From: Idiomarina sp. PL1-037 | Lineage (GTDB): Bacteria > Pseudomonadota > Gammaproteobacteria > Enterobacterales > Alteromonadaceae | Assembly: GCF_034422975.1 (NCBI RefSeq) | Contig: NZ_CP139873.1 | Coordinates: 2,108,001 to 2,172,000, forward strand | DNA length: 64,000 nucleotides | Direction: 5' to 3' | Translations under genes and position numbers: made by a program | Part shown: one piece after another, positions 16,385 to 26,492 of the stretch | How the letters are laid out: every line of letters begins with the position of its first letter | Numbering within the stretch: the stretch's first letter is position 1 | Notes under the pieces: model-generated | Database searches by the model: none | Told to the model about the DNA's origin: nothing | Seen by the model: only the letters and a program-made list of their open reading frames with translations

Positions 16385-19209
16385 TTCCAGCAGTTGAGCA
16401 CAGCCTGACGTTCATTATCCAGGTTGTGTTCCTCCAATAACTGCTCTCCCTGTAACGCCAGCGAATGACTCTCACAGCGGAAGATTTGAAACGCGTTAAT
16501 TAAGTTTTGAGCGTCTACTTCTGTTAGTAAATGTAACTGTTGCGCTTCAGTCAGAAGCCTGACGTTATCACTGTATTTACATAGCTCTGGATATTGATGC
16601 GCATAACGCAAAACCAGATACTGAGTGATAAATTCAATATCGGCGATACCGCCCGGGTCTTGTTTTAAGTCGAATTTCCGGCTGTTTCTTTGGGTCAGAT
16701 GCTCACGCATTTTTTCACGCATTTTAACAATATTCTGACGCAGTTCGTGTTCATCTCGTTGTTGAGAAAGAACGCTCCGGCGTATATCCATAACCGTGTC
16801 TCTTAATGCAGGAACACCGTATACGGGTCGCGCACGCACCAATGCCTGTAATTCCCAGGTCCAGGCGTCATCCCGCAAATAACGGGCAAAAGAATTCACC
16901 TGTGTCACCAATAAACCGGCCTGTCCTGACGGCCGCAAGCGTAAATCCACGTCATACAAAATGCCAGCAACCGTTCGGGTAGTGAATAAATGCAGAACTC
17001 GTTGTGCCAGGCGTAAGTAAAACTGCTGAACCTCAATAGGTCGTTGCCCGTCTGTTTGCCCCTGATAATTGGCATCCGTTACAAAAACCAAGTCAAGATC
17101 GGAGCCATACCCAAGCTCCTGCCCACCCAATTTTCCGTATCCAATTACGGCGAAACCGGTATTGTCAATGCTGGTTCCTGCAGGCTTTCCGTGTTTTTGA
17201 GTCAGATGTTGCCAGGCCAGGCCAACCACTTCAGCGATAGTCGCTTCTGCAAGAGCACTTAAATGATCACTGACGTTCATCAATTCTAAAACGCCGCTAA
17301 TATCCGCTGCGGCAATTTTAAGTTGCAGTGCCTGCTTAGCCTGACGCAACGCATCCATTTGTGTTTCTAAATCTTGTTCAGGAATACGTACAAGGTATTC
17401 GCGCAGCACAGCCGCGTAATCCTTTGACTCAGGCAGGCTGTAAAGCTGCTGCGGGTCAATCAGTTCATCCAGAAGTATGGGGTGCAAAGCCAGCTGTTCA
17501 GAGATCCATGGGCTGGCCATACACAATTTGCAAAGCTGCTCGCGGGCGCCGGGGTTTTCAGCCAGCAATTCAATATACGCCGTTCGGCTCATAACCGCTT
17601 TAATAATAGAAAGCAGCCTTTCCAGCAAACGTTCCGGGTGCTGATGCTGAATAGCATGTCGAAGCATTATCGGCATTAACCTTGCTAATGCTGAACGCCC
17701 TCTTGGACCTGAACTTCGACGCCGGCTCTCCTGACGAAAGTTTTTAATCAGAGCCCATAAAGCCTTGGGTTCATCAACCCCTTCACTTTCTATGATTTCT
17801 ATCGCAGCATCATCATCCAGCATGTCCTGCCACAAAACCTGTAAGCCTTGTTCATCCTCGTCATCTTCAGACTCCGCACCAACCACCTGCTGGAACTCTG
17901 CATGAATGCGCTCCATGCACTCGTCAATTTTTCTCTGCAAGCTCTCCCACTCAGGTTCATTCAACATTGCGCACAGCCGTGCGCGACCTGTTTCATCGTT
18001 AGGTAGTTGCTGCGTTTGCTGGTCATCAATTTGTTGCAAACGGTGCTCAATAACCCGCAAATACTCGTAATCTTCCAGTAGCTGGCTAGCATGCTCCGAG
18101 CTGATCAAATCGAGTTCCACCAGACCGTTCATAGCAATGTAAACTGAACGTGTCTGCAGTGATTTTTCCTGCCCTCCGCGAATAAGCTGATGCGCCTGGA
18201 CAATAAATTCCACTTCGCGAATCCCGCCGGCACCCAGCTTGATGTTATTTTTAACTCCCTGTCGGCGGGTTTCCTGGGTAATTAAAAGCTTCATTTTACG
18301 CAGCGCTTCAATGGCACCAAAATCAATATAACGACGGTAAACGAAAGGTCGTATCAACTGCTGAAACGCTTGCTCATATTGTCCATCAGCCCCTATCATG
18401 CGGGCTTTAACCATGGCGTAACGTTCCCAGTCGCGCCCCTGCTCCTGGTAGTAATGTTCCAGAGCATTCAAACTGGTTACCAACGGGCCCGACTGACCAA
18501 AAGGTCTTAACCGCATATCGACCCGGAACACTTGCCCGTCCGCAGTCGTCTCGTCAAGTAACCCAATAAGTGACTGCGCCAGCCGCTTGTAAAAAACCCC
18601 GTGCTCCAGATTACGTCCGGGCCCCTGTGTTTCGCCTTGTTCAGGAAAAGCAAAAATAAGGTCAATGTCGGACGAAAAATTAAGCTCTTTTCCGCCCAGC
18701 TTGCCCATACCAATGACCAGCATAGGCATTAGCTGGTCATTAGCATCAAGCGGTTTACCGTGGCGCTGGACAAAACGCTCAAACAACCACTCCAGACTTT
18801 TACTAATTGCTGCATCAGCAAAGGTACTGTAATGGTGCAAAGACTCCTTTAACGACACTTGCTGCAGAATATCGGCTGCGGCAAGCTTCGCCATCCAGCA
18901 GTGTCGTAGTCTCCGTAGGCATTTTTTTGCCTCATCTTCGTTCGTTATTTGACTTAACGACTCTGCTATACGGTCACCGTAGCTTTCAGCATCAACCAAA
19001 TAAACAGTGGTTCCACTGCCGTCAAAAAAATCGGTTATAAGATGCTCGGGGTAACTTTCTGCAACCCTTCCAATGAACGGGCTGACAGCGAATAGAGCCC
19101 GTAATATCTGCTCCTGTTCAGCTGTGAGCTTAATACTCTCTGCAACCTCTTTAAAACGTTCCCAGGCTGTTTCCGTCTCGCTCATCAATTTATTGTCGGG
19201 AGTTAGCAT
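16363..19209 (-). CDS. glnE: Glutamine synthetase adenylyltransferase/deadenylase
   Basis: A 948-residue bifunctional nucleotidyltransferase that adds AMP to glutamine synthetase and removes it, under control of PII and glutamine. Two nucleotidyltransferase cores are visible: SSDIDLIF in the N-terminal (deadenylase) half and GSDLDLVF in the C-terminal (adenylylase) half. The start is set at MLTPDNKL because AAGG lies 5 bp upstream; the GTG two codons earlier would overlap that ribosome-binding site. It starts 7 bp after ygiF, the same pairing as in E. coli. Confidence 0.96.
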   Translation of the reverse strand: MLTPDNKLMSETETAWERFKEVAESIKLTAEQEQILRALFAVSPFIGRVAESYPEHLITDFFDGSGTTVYLVDAESYGDRIAESLSQITNEDEAKKCLRRLRHCWMAKLAAADILQQVSLKESLHHYSTFADAAISKSLEWLFERFVQRHGKPLDANDQLMPMLVIGMGKLGGKELNFSSDIDLIFAFPEQGETQGPGRNLEHGVFYKRLAQSLIGLLDETTADGQVFRVDMRLRPFGQSGPLVTSLNALEHYYQEQGRDWERYAMVKARMIGADGQYEQAFQQLIRPFVYRRYIDFGAIEALRKMKLLITQETRRQGVKNNIKLGAGGIREVEFIVQAHQLIRGGQEKSLQTRSVYIAMNGLVELDLISSEHASQLLEDYEYLRVIEHRLQQIDDQQTQQLPNDETGRARLCAMLNEPEWESLQRKIDECMERIHAEFQQVVGAESEDDEDEQGLQVLWQDMLDDDAAIEIIESEGVDEPKALWALIKNFRQESRRRSSGPRGRSALARLMPIMLRHAIQHQHPERLLERLLSIIKAVMSRTAYIELLAENPGAREQLCKLCMASPWISEQLALHPILLDELIDPQQLYSLPESKDYAAVLREYLVRIPEQDLETQMDALRQAKQALQLKIAAADISGVLELMNVSDHLSALAEATIAEVVGLAWQHLTQKHGKPAGTSIDNTGFAVIGYGKLGGQELGYGSDLDLVFVTDANYQGQTDGQRPIEVQQFYLRLAQRVLHLFTTRTVAGILYDVDLRLRPSGQAGLLVTQVNSFARYLRDDAWTWELQALVRARPVYGVPALRDTVMDIRRSVLSQQRDEHELRQNIVKMREKMREHLTQRNSRKFDLKQDPGGIADIEFITQYLVLRYAHQYPELCKYSDNVRLLTEAQQLHLLTEVDAQNLINAFQIFRCESHSLALQGEQLLEEHNLDNERQAVLNCWNHLLEDD

Positions 19210-19216
19210 AACCACC

Positions 19217-20716
19217 TTAATTTAACCAGTATGGTTCACGTTTCAGCGCAGCTTTGCGAGAATATTCAAGAGCTTTTAACAGGGATTCTCGCTGTACTTT
19301 TTGCCAGTCCATCAGTTTTTCATCCACTTCATCGTCGCGATCCCGAATACGCTCATGCAAAATATGCAATGCGGTAATTTCACGAATACCCCGGGCTAAA
19401 TCCTGCCAGGGCAAACGAAAACTTTCTCTCAAATCCGCATCAAATAAATGTCCGAAACAAGTCCCCATCAAAAGGCTATTTTGCAAGGGGGTCAGCAGCT
19501 TAAGATACCCTTCTTCACTAAGCTTTTCGTGCTCAGAAAATGCCGTTTGTACCAGCTGCCAGTCGCTTTTTAAGAGTTGACTGCTCCAGGGCAAAACCGG
19601 CTGCTCCAGCTCCTCTGTCATTTCTTCTTTCAACAGAAATTCCGACAACCCCAGTACGGTTTTCTGGTATGCGGCAGAATGCACTAATTCAGCGACCTCA
19701 TTCAGGCGAATAACATCCTCCTGACTGTTGACTAAAGATTCATACAATTTGCTGTAACGCTTAAGCGCACGATGATAAGCCCCATCTTCAGCGGTTAGCT
19801 CATCCAGCCCTTCAAAGCGCTTGAGCCACTGCAGCTTCGCAGTTATTTGCGATATGCCAGTCAGCAACCGTCGCTCTCCAACACCGTTCTCAATGAGCTG
19901 CTCCAACACAACCCGCACCATTTGCATGCCGTCCGCCATTCCCTGTACCGCCCGGACACTGGGCTGGAAGTCCAGACAGGCTTCATTATGCTGCCAATGA
20001 CGCAAGCCAGACTCTAACGATCGGTAAAGCGCCTGACCTACATTTTGCTCAGAGTGGATTGGTACATAGTGCATTTGTGTAAAAGGCTCCAACAAGCTTT
20101 TTCCAGCCAGCAGATAGCCCCTTGCTGCTTTACTTAACGAGCCGACCCGCGCACCGGCTTTTTTCACTAACTCGTGCGCCAGGCGATATACCTCGGTTAA
20201 AGAACCACCCTGTAACTCCAGTTCAATTTCCGCTATAGGTTCTCGCTGCTCGCCCGACTCTATTTGACCTTCATCAAAAACCATTTCGATTACACCTTCG
20301 CCACTGGGAAGCCGCCAACGGGTTCGGGTGAAATTAGTCACAAACAAGGTGTCCAAATCGCGCTGAATATCGTAAACCGGAAAGTCATCCGGCCATATCT
20401 CGTTATCAAACAGGGTTAAGTCTGGTTTGTCGCTATCAATATCAATATTGTACTCAGGCCTTTGATGCATACCGCCCATAACCCGACCAGCCAGTTTCAC
20501 CGTCTGCTCTTTATGATCTTTATCGCTGCGTATCCGTAATCCAATGTCGAACTGACGTAAACGTAAATCGGACGTGTCAAAATAGGAATTTTTGAGTTCA
20601 AATTGTTCTTTGCGGGGTTTTGCCTTATGAGAATCCGCCAACGACTGGCAGACTTCGAGTGCTTTTTCTCGCTGTTCTGGAGCAATCAGTAACTTGAGCT
20701 CAACTTCTTGTGACAT
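19217..20716 (-). CDS. ygiF: Inorganic triphosphatase, CYTH-CHAD protein
   Basis: A 499-residue protein with an N-terminal CYTH domain (about 1-200) and a C-terminal CHAD domain (about 210-499). The CYTH signature ExExK is at EVELK (residues 4-8), and alternating basic and acidic strands follow, as needed for triphosphate and metal binding. E. coli YgiF hydrolyses inorganic triphosphate; CHAD domains bind polyphosphate. It lies directly upstream of glnE, as in E. coli. Function is by homology. Confidence 0.92.
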   Translation of the reverse strand: MSQEVELKLLIAPEQREKALEVCQSLADSHKAKPRKEQFELKNSYFDTSDLRLRQFDIGLRIRSDKDHKEQTVKLAGRVMGGMHQRPEYNIDIDSDKPDLTLFDNEIWPDDFPVYDIQRDLDTLFVTNFTRTRWRLPSGEGVIEMVFDEGQIESGEQREPIAEIELELQGGSLTEVYRLAHELVKKAGARVGSLSKAARGYLLAGKSLLEPFTQMHYVPIHSEQNVGQALYRSLESGLRHWQHNEACLDFQPSVRAVQGMADGMQMVRVVLEQLIENGVGERRLLTGISQITAKLQWLKRFEGLDELTAEDGAYHRALKRYSKLYESLVNSQEDVIRLNEVAELVHSAAYQKTVLGLSEFLLKEEMTEELEQPVLPWSSQLLKSDWQLVQTAFSEHEKLSEEGYLKLLTPLQNSLLMGTCFGHLFDADLRESFRLPWQDLARGIREITALHILHERIRDRDDEVDEKLMDWQKVQRESLLKALEYSRKAALKREPYWLN

Positions 20717-20851
20717 AAATCGATTCCGATGCGTTTAATAAGTTAGATTAAAGGTACTGGCTTGGCGGCTAACGGTCAACAAACACGGGCATTTAGTTCA
20801 CTTGACACCAAGGGTGAAAAGTTGCAACGTGAGATCCGACCATGAAGGGTC

Positions 20852-20879
20852 TTTACCCGCGCAAAAATAAGCTTATACT
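20852..20879 (+). promoter_or_regulatory. Candidate sigma-70 promoter of putA
   Basis: TTTACC (20852-20857) and TATACT (20874-20879) are separated by 16 bp, giving a leader of about 55 nt before the putA ATG. The leader contains a small GCCGA/TCGGC hairpin at 20909-20921. The promoter is inferred from match to consensus. Confidence 0.45.
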
Positions 20880-20941
20880 TGCGCCGATTCCCAACTTTGG
20901 GGAAGCACGCCGAGCTTCGGCCTGGCTACACAGGAGATGCT

Positions 20942-23900
20942 ATGTTCAAAGCGAGTGAGGTGCTATCCAAACAGCATCAGGCTGAGGACTTAAAGTCCTT
21001 ACAGCAGGCAATTACTGACAATTATATTGTTGATGAAGACGAATATATGCGTGAACTGTTGCCGCTGGTTCCTGCCGATGATGATACGGTTAGCGCAGTA
21101 ACCGAGCGCGCAGCTAAATTAGTTGAGCAAGTGAGGGAACAGGCAGATAACGGCGTCGTCGACGCATTTCTGCAAGAGTACAGCTTAGATACCAAAGAAG
21201 GCATTATTTTAATGTGCCTTGCCGAGGCATTATTGCGAATTCCTGATGCTTATACAGCTGATGCGTTAATTCAAGACAAACTTTCCGGCGGAGACTGGCA
21301 GAAGCATATGGGCCAGAGCGCGTCTTGGTTAGTTAACTCAGGCACCTGGGGATTAGCACTGACAAACAGTGTGACAAACCCTACAGGCAAAGCCATGGAA
21401 ACACCGCGCGGTGCGTTCCGTCGTCTGGTTCGCAAACTCGGTAAACCTATTATTCGCAAAGCAACCTATACCGCCATGCAAATTATGGGTAAACAGTTCG
21501 TGCTAGGACGTACCATTGAGGAAGCCTTGAAAGAAAGCCGTGATAACCGCGACAAGGGCTACACTCACGCTTACGATATGCTTGGCGAAGCCGCATTAAC
21601 CATGAAGGATGCGGATTACTACAAGCAGCAGTACGTCAACTCAATTAAGACGATAACCAAAGAAGAATTCAATAACCCGGATGCGCCGCGCCCGACAATT
21701 TCAATTAAATTGTCAGCCTTGCACCCTCGTTATGAAGCATCAAATCACGAACGTGTACTAACTGAGCTGGCCACCACGTTGACCGAACTGGTCAAGCTGG
21801 CCAAAGAAGCCGACGTTGGTGTGACCATTGATGCCGAAGAAGCCGATCGCCACGAGCTTTCAATGGAGCTGTTTGAGAAAGTCTACCGCAGCGGCGTCTG
21901 TAAAGGCTGGCCACGTTTTGGTTTGGTTGTACAGGCCTACTCGAAGCGTGCACTACCAACCTTGTGCTGGATAACTGCACTGGCAAAAGAGTGTGGTGAT
22001 GAAATTCCGGTTCGCTTGGTAAAAGGGGCTTATTGGGATAACGAAATTAAGTGGACTCAGGAAAACGGTCTGCTTGGCTACCCGGTATTTACTCGTAAGT
22101 CACACAGCGACATTTCATATCTGGCTTGTGCCCGATACTTACTGAGTGACGATACTGACGGTGCCATTTATCCACAACTCGCGACTCACAACGCGCAAAC
22201 CTTTATGGCCATTCAACAAATGAATGAGACCCATCAACGTCGCATTGAGTATCAGCGTTTGCACGGCATGGGTGACAGCTTGTATGACACTATAATGGAG
22301 CAAAATCCAGGTATGGTGGTGCGTATATATGCACCAGTTGGCCCTCACAAAGATTTGCTGCCCTATTTGGTTCGCCGGTTGCTGGAAAATGGTGCTAACT
22401 CGTCATTTGTCCATAAACTACTGGACTCTGATACGCAGGTTAATGATCTGGTCGAGCACCCGATGAAAACCGCGTCCGGCCACGAAAAATACGCAAACAG
22501 CAAAATTCCACTTCCCTCAGAAATGTATGGGGATCGCACAAATTCATTAGGATTGAATATGAATATTCACTCACAAGCAGATGATTTTATTGCAGCGGTT
22601 CAACAATACCGTGACAAACAATGGCAAGGCGGTCCCATCGTCGATGGGAAAACCATAGAAACCGACCACCATGTCAGTATTACCAGTCCTCAGGAAACCT
22701 CAAAGCAGGTTGGCAGTATCTACTGGGGTGATAAAAAGCTCTCTGAACAAGCACTGAAAAGTGCGAACGCTGCCTACAAATCCTGGCGTAACGTTCCAAC
22801 CGAAGAGCGGGCGGAATGCTTAGAGAAATTTGCCGACTTAATGGAAGCGAACCGCAACGAGCTTATTGCGCTGTGTTCAGTAGAAGCAGGCAAAGGCTTA
22901 CAGGACGGTATCGACGAAGTTCGCGAAGCCGTTGATTTCTGTCGCTATTACGCCAACCAGGCGCGTGAACTCATGGGTGGTCCTATTCAGTTACCGGGTC
23001 CAACAGGCGAAGATAATGAGCTGTTCGTTGAAGGTCGTGGAACTTTCATCTGTATCAGCCCATGGAACTTCCCCCTTGCCATTTTCGTCGGCCAGGTTGC
23101 AGCCGCTTTGGTTACCGGTAACTCAGTTATTGCTAAACCAGCAGAACAAACCGGGCTTATCGCATACCGCGCAGTGCAGCTGGCTTTGGAAGCAGGCATT
23201 CCGGGTAACGTATTGCACTTTATGCCGGGCAGTGGCGCCGAGGTCGGTAGCTACTTAACCAGCCAGGAAGACATTGCCGGCGTTTGCTTTACCGGTTCAA
23301 GCTATACCGCTCAGGCCATTAACCGCGCGCTAGCGGCGCGTACTGGTCCAATTGTGCCATTGGTTGCTGAAACCGGCGGACAGAACGCTATGATGGTTGA
23401 CTCTACTGCTCTGCCGGAACAGGTTGTCACCGATATCGTTGCCAGTGCCTTCCAGAGTGCGGGACAGCGTTGTTCGGCTCTGCGTGTTCTGTTCGTACAG
23501 GATGATGTTGCTGACCGTGTCCTCGACTTACTACGTGGCGCTATGGAAGAGCTGCAAGTTGGTGACCCACTGCTGCATGAAACTGACGTTGGCCCGGTTA
23601 TCGACGGAATTGCTAAAACCAACCTGGAACAGCACATATCTGATATTCAGCAGGCTGGCCGCCTAATTGCCCGCGCGCCACTGCCCGATTACGCTATGGG
23701 TGGTACTTTTGTTGCCCCTACAGCAATCGAAATTGACAGTATCAGCCAGTTGGTGAAAGAAAACTTCGGTCCTATTTTGCACGTTATTCGCTTTAAAACG
23801 AGTGAAATTGACGAGGTTATTGAGAGCATCAATAACACTGGCTTTGGTTTAACTTTCGGTATTCACAGCCGTAACGAAACCTTCGCTCACGACGTGGCTA

Positions 23901-24109
23901 GCCGTATTGATGTGGGTAACGTCTACATTAACCGTAACCAGATAGGTGCGATTGTCGGCGTACAACCATTTGGTGGTCGCGGCATGTCTGGTACCGGACC
24001 GAAAGCCGGTGGTCCACACTACCTTACTCGTTTTATCACCGAAAAAACGCGCAGTGACAACATTACTGCCGTTGGCGGTAACGCAACCTTGTTGTCTTTA
24101 GACGATTAA
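20942..24109 (+). CDS. putA: Bifunctional proline dehydrogenase/P5C dehydrogenase
   Basis: A 1055-residue PutA that oxidises proline to glutamate in two steps, FAD-dependent and then NAD-dependent. The proline dehydrogenase domain spans about 130-480 (ISIKLSALHPRYE; LVVQAYSKRALP). The P5C dehydrogenase domain spans about 540-1030, with catalytic Glu810 and Cys844 (GQRCSALR). The start is at MFKASEV behind CAGGAG; the longer frame to 20879 starts inside the promoter. There is no N-terminal ribbon-helix-helix domain, so unlike E. coli PutA it should not repress its own gene. Confidence 0.97.
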   Translation: MFKASEVLSKQHQAEDLKSLQQAITDNYIVDEDEYMRELLPLVPADDDTVSAVTERAAKLVEQVREQADNGVVDAFLQEYSLDTKEGIILMCLAEALLRIPDAYTADALIQDKLSGGDWQKHMGQSASWLVNSGTWGLALTNSVTNPTGKAMETPRGAFRRLVRKLGKPIIRKATYTAMQIMGKQFVLGRTIEEALKESRDNRDKGYTHAYDMLGEAALTMKDADYYKQQYVNSIKTITKEEFNNPDAPRPTISIKLSALHPRYEASNHERVLTELATTLTELVKLAKEADVGVTIDAEEADRHELSMELFEKVYRSGVCKGWPRFGLVVQAYSKRALPTLCWITALAKECGDEIPVRLVKGAYWDNEIKWTQENGLLGYPVFTRKSHSDISYLACARYLLSDDTDGAIYPQLATHNAQTFMAIQQMNETHQRRIEYQRLHGMGDSLYDTIMEQNPGMVVRIYAPVGPHKDLLPYLVRRLLENGANSSFVHKLLDSDTQVNDLVEHPMKTASGHEKYANSKIPLPSEMYGDRTNSLGLNMNIHSQADDFIAAVQQYRDKQWQGGPIVDGKTIETDHHVSITSPQETSKQVGSIYWGDKKLSEQALKSANAAYKSWRNVPTEERAECLEKFADLMEANRNELIALCSVEAGKGLQDGIDEVREAVDFCRYYANQARELMGGPIQLPGPTGEDNELFVEGRGTFICISPWNFPLAIFVGQVAAALVTGNSVIAKPAEQTGLIAYRAVQLALEAGIPGNVLHFMPGSGAEVGSYLTSQEDIAGVCFTGSSYTAQAINRALAARTGPIVPLVAETGGQNAMMVDSTALPEQVVTDIVASAFQSAGQRCSALRVLFVQDDVADRVLDLLRGAMEELQVGDPLLHETDVGPVIDGIAKTNLEQHISDIQQAGRLIARAPLPDYAMGGTFVAPTAIEIDSISQLVKENFGPILHVIRFKTSEIDEVIESINNTGFGLTFGIHSRNETFAHDVASRIDVGNVYINRNQIGAIVGVQPFGGRGMSGTGPKAGGPHYLTRFITEKTRSDNITAVGGNATLLSLDD

Positions 24110-24124
24110 AGGCCAGCAAGAGAC

Positions 24125-24155
24125 AAAAAAGCCAGCGAGAAATCGCTGGCTTTTT
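24125..24155. terminator. Bidirectional terminator after putA
   Basis: AAAGCCAGCGA (24128-24138) pairs perfectly with TCGCTGGCTTT (24143-24153) around a GAAA loop, with A-rich sequence to the left and Ts to the right. It serves putA and the convergent minus-strand gene. Confidence 0.9.
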
Positions 24156-24169
24156 ACTTTACTCTTCGT

Positions 24170-24610
24170 TTATTTTTCTTCGTAACTTTTTAGCTCTACC
24201 TGATAGTTTTCCAGTTGCTGTCTTAGGCTGTCATTTAAAACGACAATTATTTCCTGCCGCTGCCCTTTTTCATCAACAAACCGTAAACCGGCTAAATCTT
24301 TTTCATACTGCTGCAGCACCGGCGGGTTTTCCAACTGGTAAGTTCTGGGAGGTAAAATTAAGCGCTTTTCCGTTAGCTCAAGGTTGTTATAAAACGCGGC
24401 TGGTTGTAATGGCCTGAACTTCACCACAATTGCCATAACAATGGCCATGGTCAGCAGCGCGCCTGAAACGATAATCCATAAGGGAACTGCATCGCCAATA
24501 TAAATTGCCATCCATATCGCTAAAAAGAAGCCGCCCCAAGCCTGGGGGCGGCGACTATCACGATAAAACGTCAATGCATTGCTTTCTTTTTTTTCGTCTT
24601 TAGAAGTCAT
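24170..24610 (-). CDS. Small two-helix membrane protein, unknown function
   Basis: A 146-residue protein that I do not recognise. A charged N-terminus (about 1-30) is followed by two membrane segments (about 32-48 and 52-72), then a soluble C-terminal domain with a predicted amphipathic helix (LRQQLENYQVELKSYEEK). The ATG at 24610 lies inside the end of the acyl-CoA dehydrogenase gene (11-bp overlap), which points to translational coupling; the longer frame would add residues encoded within that gene. It may assist membrane association of the neighbour, but there is no direct evidence for this. Confidence 0.7.
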   Translation of the reverse strand: MTSKDEKKESNALTFYRDSRRPQAWGGFFLAIWMAIYIGDAVPLWIIVSGALLTMAIVMAIVVKFRPLQPAAFYNNLELTEKRLILPPRTYQLENPPVLQQYEKDLAGLRFVDEKGQRQEIIVVLNDSLRQQLENYQVELKSYEEK

Positions 24611-26384
24611 CGTCGCTATGTAAGTAAAGGCTTTCACTACCATCTTTTATCGCGGCTGCCAGGCTATGAATGCGCGGCAAAATGCGGGCAAAATAGAAAC
24701 GTGCCGTTTTTGCTTTCGTTGCCAGGTATGGCTTGTCATTTAACAGCGGTTCTGCGGCTATTGCCATTTTCAGCCACAGGTAAGCGTAAGAAACATAACC
24801 TACCAGATGAAGATACTCAACCGCCACACTGTTTACTAAGTTCTCATCACCAGCCGCTTTTTGCAGTACTTCTTCACTGACACCATTCAATATATTCAGC
24901 GCCTGCTGCAATTGCTCACGCTGCTTTATCCATTCGCTGCTGGTAGAGGATTCCTCCAGGAAGCTCTGAATTTCCTCATTAAACGGCTGCAGTAGCTGGC
25001 CTTGTGAACCAAAGACTTTACGCCCCAGCAAGTCCAGCGCCTGAATACCATTAGTGCCTTCGTATATTTGAGCTATACGAGTATCGCGAACCAATTGTTC
25101 CTGGCCCCACTCTCTGACATAACCGTGCCCACCAAAAACCTGTTGGCCATGAATGGTCGACTCCAGTCCAGTATCGGTTAAAAAAGCTTTCGCAACAGGC
25201 GTTAATAACGCCACCATGGCATCGGCCTTTTGCCTAACCTTGTCATCCCCGGCATATTTTGAACGATCGAGCTGCTGCCCGACCCAGGTCGAAAACGCGC
25301 GACCACCTTCAGTCAGAGACTTCATTGTCAGCAACATACGGCGCACATCGCCGTGCACTAAAATTGAGTCGGCTTCGGCTTGGTCGTTACGAGTTGCTTT
25401 TGCGCCGCGTCCCTGAATACGATCTTTCGCGTATTCCAGAGCATTTTGGTACGAACGCTCTGCCGCTCCCAGCCCCTGAATACCAACGCCTAATCGCTCA
25501 TAGTTCATCATGGTAAACATAGCGGGTAAACCACGATGAGGCTCACCTACAAGCCAGGCTTTTGCACCATCAAAGTTCATCACACAGGTTGCTGATGCGT
25601 GAATACCCATTTTGTGTTCAATAGAACCGCAGCTAACATTGTTACGTTCGGTCAGGTTACCTTGCTCGTCGGACAAAAACTTAGGCACCACGAACAACGA
25701 AATACCTTTTGTTCCCGCCGGTGCGTCAGGCAATTTTGCCAGCACCAGATGCACAATATTGTCGGTTAAATCGTGCTCACCGCCAGTAATAAATATTTTG
25801 GTGCCGCTAAGCGAAAAACTGCCGTCTTGCGCGGGAATCGCCTTACTGCGAATAATGCCTAAATCCGTCCCGGCATGCGGCTCGGTCAGACACATGGTGC
25901 CTGTCCATTCACCCGAAACCATACGCGGTAAATAATGGTTCTTCAGCTCATCACTGCCATGCGAATTAATTGCCATGATAGCGCCGGAGGTTAGGCCCGG
26001 ATAAAGCGAAAAGGCGATGTCCGCGCTGCAAAGCATTTCTTCGTATTGAGCAGATAAAGATTTCGGCAGCCCCATGCCGCCAAAATCGGGGTTTGCCGTT
26101 ACACCAACCCAGCCACCTTCAGCCAACTGGCGAAAGTTCTCTTTATAGCCTTTAGGTGTTGTCACCTCTCCGTCTTTAAACTTAACGCCTTCTTCATCCG
26201 CTTCGCGGGCTATGGGGGCAACCAAGTTTTCTGCAACTTTTGCGCCTTCATCAAGAATAGCGCCAGCAGTTTCAACGTCCATCATGTCGGCAAGTTCCGG
26301 AGTCTGCTGCCAGTCATCAGCAACGCGGAATACATCATGCAGAACAAAATCCATGTCGTCGCGGGGAGCTCTGTAGTCAGCCAT
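24600..26384 (-). CDS. Acyl-CoA dehydrogenase
   Basis: A 594-residue FAD-dependent acyl-CoA dehydrogenase of the long bacterial class with an extra C-terminal domain (about 470-594). Middle-domain motifs include MCLTEPHAGTDLG. The C-terminal active-site region IAQIYEGTNGIQALDL carries the usual catalytic-glutamate neighbourhood. The start at MADYRAP is behind GAGG with 7-bp spacing; the longer frame is rejected. It probably acts in beta-oxidation, but acyl-chain specificity cannot be read from the sequence. No other fad gene is adjacent. Confidence 0.93.
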   Translation of the reverse strand: MADYRAPRDDMDFVLHDVFRVADDWQQTPELADMMDVETAGAILDEGAKVAENLVAPIAREADEEGVKFKDGEVTTPKGYKENFRQLAEGGWVGVTANPDFGGMGLPKSLSAQYEEMLCSADIAFSLYPGLTSGAIMAINSHGSDELKNHYLPRMVSGEWTGTMCLTEPHAGTDLGIIRSKAIPAQDGSFSLSGTKIFITGGEHDLTDNIVHLVLAKLPDAPAGTKGISLFVVPKFLSDEQGNLTERNNVSCGSIEHKMGIHASATCVMNFDGAKAWLVGEPHRGLPAMFTMMNYERLGVGIQGLGAAERSYQNALEYAKDRIQGRGAKATRNDQAEADSILVHGDVRRMLLTMKSLTEGGRAFSTWVGQQLDRSKYAGDDKVRQKADAMVALLTPVAKAFLTDTGLESTIHGQQVFGGHGYVREWGQEQLVRDTRIAQIYEGTNGIQALDLLGRKVFGSQGQLLQPFNEEIQSFLEESSTSSEWIKQREQLQQALNILNGVSEEVLQKAAGDENLVNSVAVEYLHLVGYVSYAYLWLKMAIAAEPLLNDKPYLATKAKTARFYFARILPRIHSLAAAIKDGSESLYLHSDDDF

Positions 26385-26492
26385 ATCATTACCTCTTGTA
26401 GGGATCACGAAGCGTTCAAACTAATAATTTAAACGCCTGTTTAAACTTTATTGCACAAGAGTATGAATCCCATAGCAGGATGTCAATAATTT

